This document shows, one piece after another, positions 57,101-64,000 of a DNA stretch of 64,000 bases (positions are counted from its first letter, which is position 1; each line of letters opens with the position of its first letter). This DNA is from Lepisosteus oculatus. Lineage: Eukaryota; Chordata; Actinopteri; Semionotiformes; Lepisosteidae. The translations under genes and the position numbers were made by a program. Location: assembly GCF_040954835.1 (NCBI RefSeq), contig NC_090709.1, forward strand, positions 39,221,475 to 39,285,474, read 5' to 3'. The notes below the pieces were generated by a model. It was not told the DNA's origin and did no database searches. It saw nothing but the letters and a program-made list of their open reading frames with translations.

Positions 57101-60100
57101 TTGACAATAGTGTGCTGACGTCTCATGAAGGCTGTACCTTAACACTCGCATTTAGTGACACTGTGTGCTAAATGCTCACCTGTACTGTGCTTTAGTACTT
57201 GAACCTGTGTACAGTTGTAATACTCAGACCAGTGAGCTGAACACATGCCTGTACTGAGCTTTAATACTCAACACACCTGTGCGCTGAACTAAAACCTTTA
57301 TTCTGCTTCAGAACTCAACCCTGTGTGCTCAGCTCTCACCTGTACTGTAGTTTAATACTCAGACACACCTGTGTACTGATTCTTCAACTGTACTGCGCTT
57401 TAATAATCAGGGACAGATCAGTGTGCTGAATTATCACCTGTATTGAGCTGCAATGATGACACTGACACACCTGTGTGAAGAACTCTAATATGGACAGTTG
57501 TAACACTCAGACCTGTGTACTGGACTCTGTACGCTGTACTATAATACTCCAAGACACACCTGTGTGCTGTACTCTCAACTGTACTGAGTTTTAATACTCA
57601 ATGACAAGCCAGTATTCTGAACCCTTGTAGTGTACTGTAATACTCACAGCTGGACTGAACTCACCTGTAGTGAACTTGAATTCTCACACCTGTGTACTGA
57701 ACTCTCTCCTACACTGAGCTTTAATACTCTGACACACCTGTGTGCTGAACTGTATTGTTTTAGTATTTGAACCTTAGTGCTGAATTGTTGCCTCTGCTTT
57801 TGTAGTACTCAAACTTGTGTACTGAACTCTCGGCTGTATTGAGCTTTAATACTTTTTGACACACCTGTGTGACGAACCCTAATATGTACAGTTGTATTAC
57901 TCAGACCTGTGTACTGAACTCTGAATGCTGTGCTATAATACTCCATGACACATCTGTGTACTAAATTCTCAACTGTACTGTCCTGTAATAATGACAGTTC
58001 TGTGTGCTGAATTCTCCACTTTAATTAACGACTGATCGGTGTGCTGTGCTGAACTTAACTACTCAATGACAAACCAGTACTATGTGCCGTTCCCTGTCCT
58101 ATGATTTAACACTCAAATCTGTGTACTAAACTCTCCTGTGCTGAATGTTAATACCCAGTGTCACACCAGTGTGCTGAGCTCTCGCCTGTAATCCAGCCCA
58201 ATTCTAAATCCTGTGATAAACCTGTGTGTAACACCTGTGTGCTGAACTCTCAACTTGCTTAGACTGGTTATTAAATCTCGCTAACAAAATAAACTTACAG
58301 TATTGTACAAATTTCATATTAAATGCACCTTTGTGAACGTGCTGTATGTTGGCCACATCCTTCCTGCTCACTAGCTGCTGTACACACACATGAAATGGGC
58401 TCTCCTACCAACCTTAATCCATTCTGGTCTTTTTGATCTGACGTCTGTATTTCAATCGAAGCCTCACTGTCGTGTGTTTGACTTTCTGCTGGTCCGCTCC
58501 TCTGTTGTGAGAGAGCACTGTCTCCTTCTCCAAGGGATCAGCCAGGAAGGAGACGGGTCATAAACACGGACACTGATGTGGGTCTCCTCCACAAGTCCCA
58601 TCCAGCAAGCACAGGTTGTGCAGCACATTTCACCCAGAACTGTTCAACATCTGTGTGCTGAGCTGACAAGTAGTGTTTGTGGGTAGAACAGTCTTGAAAT
58701 CGAGCTGTTGAATTCAGTTCACCTGCACTCGTTCAGATCACAAACACAGCCTGTGACACAGCATGTCCTCCAGAAATATAAGACCTGCAGGAATGTCTCT
58801 TTTATGTGTGATCTTCCATCAAATTTACTGCTTTTTTCCACAATATTTAAGGAATCTAAAAAGTCGCTGTATTGGTTTCATGAAAATATTTTACATGAAT
58901 ATAGTGGCAACATCTCTTGGTCAAGAGCATGTTTACAGTGTAAGAGGGCTGCTTTCACGTCTCTGATGTTTTGTTGCCTTGTTCTGAACTGCAGACCGTG
59001 ATGGTGATATGGTGTTGCTCAGACAGTACATTGTAACTTCATCTCTGTTGTGAGGTGGAGGTTGTACACGTGGTAGTTTCATTGTCGTTTGAAACACACT
59101 CATCATCGATTCAGTATAACCTGGAAATGTAAAAAATATTAACATTCTCGTGTAATACTCAGTCACGTGTGCTGAACTCTCACCTGTACTGTTGTAACTC
59201 AGACCTGTGTAATGACCCTCACATGTAGTACTGGAACCTGTATCCTGAACTCACCTGTACTGAGCTTTAATTCTGAAACATGTACTGAACTCTGCTCCTG
59301 TACTGTAATACTTTACAGTTAATCTTTCCCCTGTATTGTGCTGTAATATTCAAGTCTGTGTTCTGAGCTTTTACATGTACTATTGTAATCAGAACTGTGT
59401 GCTAAGCTCTTAACTGTACATTGTACTGTAGAACTGAGATCTGTTTTATAACCTCCCATGTACTGTTGTAATACTGAAATGTGTGTAATGACTCAACCTG
59501 TGTGCTGAACTTTGGCTTGTACTGCTGTTACTGTCTTGTGTGCTGTACTGAGCTTCAGTTGTTTAAACTTATGTACTGAACTGTTCCTGTACTGTTGTGA
59601 TTCTCAGAGCTGTATACTGATCTGTGTTCCTGTACTGTTGTAACATTGAGAGCTGTGTACTGAACTCACTTGTACTGAGTTTAAATGTTGAAACGTGGAC
59701 TGAACTCTGCTTCTGTACAGCTGTAACAGTCACATATGTAATGTCCCTAACATGTATTGTTGAAGTTGTCAGATTGTGTACTGAAGTCTCTGTACTGTTA
59801 TAACTCTCGCCTGTACTGAGCTTTATTTCTGCACTATGTACTGAACTCTGCTCCTACAGTGAGCTTGAATTCTGAAACATGGACTGAACTCTGCTCCTGC
59901 ACTGTTGTAATACTCAGCCCTGTGTACTAAGCTTTCCCCTGTATTGTGCTGTAATATTCATGTACTATTGTAATAATCAGAACTGTATGCTAAGCTCTTA
60001 GCTGTCCCTTGTTCTGTACTGAACTCACTTGTACTGAGTTTATATTTTAAAACTTCTACTGAACTCTGCTCCTGTACACCAGTGGTACTCGGACATGTCC

Positions 60101-61040
60101 CTAACCTGTATTGTTGGAGTTGTCAGATTGTTTACTGAACTTTACTGTATTTTATAGTAATTTGCTGTTTACCTGTACTAAGCTTACATTCTGAAACATG
60201 TACTGTTGTTGTACTCAGCCCTGTGTGTTGAGCTTTCTCCTGTATTCTGCTGTAATATTCAAGCCTGTGTTCTGAGCTCTTCCCTGTATTAATGTAATCA
60301 GCACTGTGTACTCAACTCTCTGCTTAACTTTTGAAAGGGGTGTACTTGACTACATTAAGGTGAAATTCTTTAAATGTACACTGAAATTTTTTCTCAAGTG
60401 TTTGTAGTGAACCCTACACCTCTCCTTCTGTTCCACTGCCCTTAGTGTTGTACTGAACTCTCTTGTGTATCTCACACTACACTGTAGAAGTACTCTGCCT
60501 TAAATACTGCTTTTTTATTACTGGTATAGTACTTAGACCTGTTCCCTGACTCTGCTTGTAGTGTTGTATGGATAGTCTTGGTGCTGAACTCTGTACCTGT
60601 ACTGCTGTTAATGTGAACAGTGTTGTTTTCTCATGTACATTATTGTAATACTCAACACTCCTCCCTCAACTCTCACAGGTGTATCTCACTATACTGCTGT
60701 CGTAAGTCTCATGGCCTAAGTTCATACCTGTAATGTAGTTGTTAGCCCAGTGCCCTCTCTGTGCTTGTATTGTTGTAATTCTTGTGGGTATGTGCTGAAC
60801 TCTGTACCTGTGCTGTTGTGATAGGCTGACTGGTGTTGTCCTCTCCTGTACATTGTTGTAATACTGAACACTCCCCCCTTAACTGTCACACATACTGTCC
60901 AGTGTGCAGCCCTGTGTCCTCATCTCCCACCCCTGCTGCAGTAACACTTCAGCCTTTTCCTGCTCTCTTTGACCTTGACTTGTAGTGTTCAGACCTGTGT
61001 TGAACTGTACATCTGTCCTCTGCATTAATCTTGACACACT
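57100..61040 (+). repeat. Highly diverged ~45-50-bp tandem repeat, ~3.9 kb
   Basis: Recurrent words CCTGTGTACTGAACTCTC, CCTGTACTGAGCTTTAATACTCA and GTACTGTTGTAATACTCAGA repeat at roughly 45-60 bp with heavy substitution and indels. A non-repeat segment lies at about 58250-59130. It is AT-richer and far older-looking than the arrays to its left. No gene is seen. Confidence 0.75.
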
Positions 61041-61537
61041 GAGCTTTTACCTGTGTTGTCAGCACAGTGATGGAGTGGTGTATCAGATTTATCATAATTT
61101 CCTGATCATGGCTGGGGTCTGGTGTAAGGACTCTGAACTCAATGTGGGTAAGTTCACCCCTGGTGCTCTCTGTACTCCAGCACAGAGCTGTGCCTGTTAT
61201 TTGCACAACTCGCAGGGGTCCTGGTGTCATCTTGATCATGAAAAGCAACCTGACTGGAGAACAGCTGTGTCAGGAGCAGAGCTGGTGGAGCTGTGAATAA
61301 AGTCACTATGGGGAGGTGGTGAATATTAACTCAGGGGCTGGTCACACCCCATCTCATGATTCTCACAGTCAGGGGGCCGGTGTTCTCTCCTGTCACTGTA
61401 CCCAAACCCCCACGCTGCAGCCTCAGACAGAAAGGAAAGAGGCACCCTTATTAAAGTCACAGCTTCCATTTGCAATCACTGCAGCAAGAGGCGTCTGGCT
61501 CAGAGATGGAGGGAGGGGAAAGGCACTTACAGCCTTT
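61041..61537 (+). other. Single-copy intergenic sequence
   Basis: Contains an isolated AATAAA at about 61296. No coding evidence is seen. Confidence 0.35.
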
Positions 61538-61830
61538 AGCCAGCAGAGGGCAGGGTGTCTCTAAACATCTGCCTCTTCCCCCACCTTGATTCTTTAGCAG
61601 AGTGATCCCCTCCAGGCTGCACTACATTTCCCAGCAGGCCATGAGGGAATGGTGGCCAATAGGCTGCCTCCCATGGGTTACTGATGCAGCTGTTAATTCT
61701 AGGCTGTAGCCAGTGTGTATAATGAGGGGGGTGGAGTAGAGCTCATGCAGAGGGCTGGGAGAACTGCATCACCCACAAGGACCTGCTCCATTCAGTCACC
61801 TGACCCCTGGGACAAAGATGATTGGTCAGA
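61538..61830 (+). promoter_or_regulatory. Promoter-like patch: CTCF-, ZNF143- and CCAAT-like motifs
   Basis: TAGCCAGCAGAGGGCAGGGT (61538-61557) fits the CTCF core. ACTACATTTCCCAGCAGGCC (61621-61640) fits the ZNF143/SBS consensus. A forward CCAAT lies at 61656 and an inverted one (ATTGG) at 61821. This would be consistent with a promoter for a gene beyond the window. No first exon can be assigned. Confidence 0.45.
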
Positions 61831-62780
61831 AGACATTTGAAAAGCAGGCAGTGACAGAGGGTGGTAGTGCTGTTGGAGGAGCAGAGATAGAAAAGAGCTC
61901 TCGCCTCCAACACCGAAACTGATCTGAGAGTTTATAGACCTACTGCTCAGTGGTCCTGTTGTTCAGGTCGCTGCAGGGGAGGGGGGCTGGTGACCCTCTG
62001 ATGGGATTCACTCTGGGAGAATGAGGAAACAAGTAACAGCTGATCCTCATGACTGCTCTCACCTCCTGGCCAGGGGAGTCTCTCACACAGAAGCTAAACC
62101 CAGTAGTTTTTCATCTTTTTCAGCGCAGAGGGGACGAGGGACCTGTCCTGACCCACTGTGCAGTTCACAGTCCCCATCCTTCTCCTACTGCAGCTGAGGC
62201 AAAGCTGGACAGCTCTCAGGACAGACACTCACAGCCACAAGGTAAGGAAACAGGGCTCTTTATTCACAGTTTGAGATGAAGCGTTCCAGAAACCACAAGA
62301 CAAACCTCTAGTTCTTCTCCCAACTGTAGCTAGACGTGCAGTTGGCTTCCCCAGGCCTCTGTGAAGACAAGTCAGACTCCCAGCTCCCAGGCTCAGCAGT
62401 CAGACCTCCTCCCCCGACACAGCTCAGCTCTGCAGCTCTTCCCTCCTGCTCTGCTCAGCACAACTGCTCTCTGTCCCCAGCAGCACCAGACTGAAGGCCT
62501 CCCCTCCTGCCTTTTAACTGTCTCCCCACCAATCGTCTTCCACCAATTAGGCAGGTGATTATAGACTGCAGGTTGTTCTCCTGGGCCTCGTTGGGGATGA
62601 TCCCATATAAAAATCAGACTGTTAAACGAGGACTGGAGCTTGTTTTGGGTCTCAGGATTAATCTTGCTGGATGTCCTACAGGCTCCCCTGTGTTGGGGCT
62701 CAGTTGTTCCTAAAAAATCAATAAAAATAAAAGTGTAATTATGTGAATATTTGTGCAAATTGAATGAAAACCAAGCATCT
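61831..62780 (+). other. Single-copy intergenic sequence
   Basis: No ORF, splice-consistent exon or repeat with recognised identity. CTTTATTCACAG at 62257 would be AATAAAG on the minus strand but has no gene attached. Confidence 0.35.
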
Positions 62781-62784
62781 TGTT

Positions 62785-63400
62785 TTCTACAGGTTTTGAT
62801 CCCACAGCCTCTGTGTTAGAAGCCCAGAGCTCTTCTACTGAGCCACAGTGTCTCTGTGAGTCTGGGGCTCCTGTGTGCTCTTGGCCTTCCCAGCTCAGGG
62901 TTCGAGAGTGAGGGATAAAAGACAGACCGAATGAGCTCTCCTTCAGGACAGGAGCCAGTGGAGGAGTGGAGATGGTGCTGAGCTCCTGAGCACAAGGTTG
63001 TGGGTTCGAGTCCTGGCTGAGAGCTGAGATGAATTTGCAGTGTGATCCTCCCCAGCAGTGAGAGGGTGAGAAGTAAAAGCCCACAGCCCTTGTGTCTTTA
63101 TTTATCAGTGTTACTGTCCACAAGAATTAAATTAACAAAAGCTCCAGGTCCTTCCAGGATTTGAACCCACAACCTCCAGGCAGAAGTCCAGAGCTCTTCC
63201 CCTGAGCCACAGCGTGTCTTTGTAGGTGTGGGGCTCCTGTGGGCTCTTGGTCTTCTTCCCAGTTCAGGGCTGAAACGGAGGGATAAGAGACAGACCGAAT
63301 CCCTCTCCACTCCGGGCAGCAGATGGAGGAGTGGAGACGGTGCTGAGCTCATGACCGCAAGGTTGTGGGTTCAAATCCTGGCCGGTCCCTGGTAAGTATC
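62785..63400 (+). mobile_element. tRNA-derived SINE-like module, duplicated in tandem (~365 bp apart)
   Basis: Each module has a minus-strand tRNA-like head and a plus-strand B box. On the minus strand the first copy has A box TGGCTCAGTAGAAGAGC with a TCT anticodon-position loop and GTGGGATCAAAACC; the second has TGGCTCAGGGGAAGAGC with GTGGGTTCAAATCC. The plus-strand B boxes are GGTTGTGGGTTCGAGTCC (62995) and GGTTGTGGGTTCAAATCC (63360). Stems are mismatched, so these are not functional tRNAs. Confidence 0.7.
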
Positions 63401-64000
63401 ACCCAGGTGAGTATCCAAGGTAAGTATGTGGGCTGGGTAGACAGGAGGGGTAGACAGGGCTAGGCAGGAGGGTGGGAGTCAGGTTGAGAGGGTGGGGTAG
63501 GTAGGACAGGCAGGGCCAGGTAGTGCAGGTAGGAGGAGGGTGGGGTAGACAGGCCCAGCTAGCAGGTGGGGGCAGGTCAGCTGAGAGAGGACAGGCAGGG
63601 CTGGGAGGTGCAGGCAGGGGGTTAGGTAGAGGGGGTAGATAGGGGTAGGAGAGGTAGACAGGTGCAGGCAGCAGCAGGAGGTGGGTGGGGTAGGCAGGAC
63701 CAGGTAGGGTAGAATAGCAGGGGGGTGGGGTAGGTTAGGGGAGACAGGGGGTTAGGTAGAGCTGGGAGGGGCAGGCAGGGTCAGGTGAGGCAGGAGGTGG
63801 CCTGGGCTGAGGAGGAGAGAGTAAGAGAAGGAGCAGAGAGGAGCCCAGGCCACAGGGGGGGGGACAGATAGGAGGGGGAGAGAGGGTCAGATAGGGGGGG
63901 GTTAGGGTAGGTAGAGGGGTGAGGCAGGAGGTGGCCTGGGTGGAGGAGAGAGTAAGAGGAGGAGCCCAGGCCACAGGGGGGTTAGGTAGGGTAGAGAAGG
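63400..64000 (+). repeat. Degenerate G-rich GGTAGGCAGG-type repeat
   Basis: Irregular GGGGTAGGTAGG, AGGCAGGGCCAGG and GAGGCAGGAGGTGGCCTGGG words continue to the window end. A ~130-bp block recurs at 63786 and 63919 (GTGAGGCAGGAGGTGGCCTG). No gene is seen. Confidence 0.7.

Noticed and set aside
62785-63400. Functional tRNA genes
   Set aside because: A- and B-box-like words are present, but anticodon and T stems are mismatched and the module is duplicated like a SINE.

Overview
The window is vertebrate genomic DNA, most likely from a ray-finned fish. It has spliced genes with short exons, AATAAA polyadenylation signals, CpG-rich promoters, fish-type interspersed repeats and an L1/Tx1-like LINE remnant. 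Four genes of the classical/extended MHC neighbourhood can be assembled exon by exon: the 3' half of ATF6B (+), RING1 (+), RPS18 (-) and VPS52 (+). RPS18 and VPS52 are head to head, as in the mammalian extended class II region. RING1 and RPS18 converge. ATF6B lies directly upstream of RING1, with only satellite DNA and no class II genes between them. The species cannot be fixed from sequence alone; high GC and human-like gene order would suit a gar, bowfin or sturgeon type of lineage, but that is a guess.

Layout: 1-12.5 kb, ATF6B lumenal-domain exons, 3'UTR and poly(A) signal. 12.57-20.01 kb, a 7.4-kb array of a 39-bp satellite. 20.4-28.1 kb, RING1 with its CpG-rich promoter, a 55-bp array in the 5' intron and six coding exons. 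28.1-30.4 kb, repeat-rich spacer. 30.4-33.4 kb, RPS18 on the minus strand (all six exons, 152 aa). 33.4-35.5 kb, AT-rich spacer with dispersed repeats. 35.6-55.3 kb, VPS52 (20 coding exons, about 717 aa, one AT-AC U12-type intron). 55.3-64 kb, no recognisable protein gene: a 34-bp array, a long decayed tandem repeat, a promoter-like patch near 61.6 kb, a duplicated tRNA-like SINE module and G-rich repeats.

The unusual property is the minisatellite load: nearly every large intron is filled by a tandem array. Several arrays span an exon-intron boundary, so real splice sites plus a few to about 60 exon bases are copied 2 to 26 times into the intron (VPS52 exons 2, 4 and 14; RPS18 exon 3; RING1 exons 4 and 6). 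A 62-bp family, whose unit runs from a GTATGA donor-like start through a pyrimidine tract to CAG, recurs in introns of all four genes, always in the sense of the host gene. This suggests a shared origin of intronic minisatellites from, or selection by, splice signals. Two tandem groups of CTCF-like motifs also lie in convergent orientation around the RPS18/VPS52 promoters.

Exon coordinates come from reading frames, GT/AG (or AT/AC) junctions and recalled knowledge of the vertebrate proteins; no database search was run.
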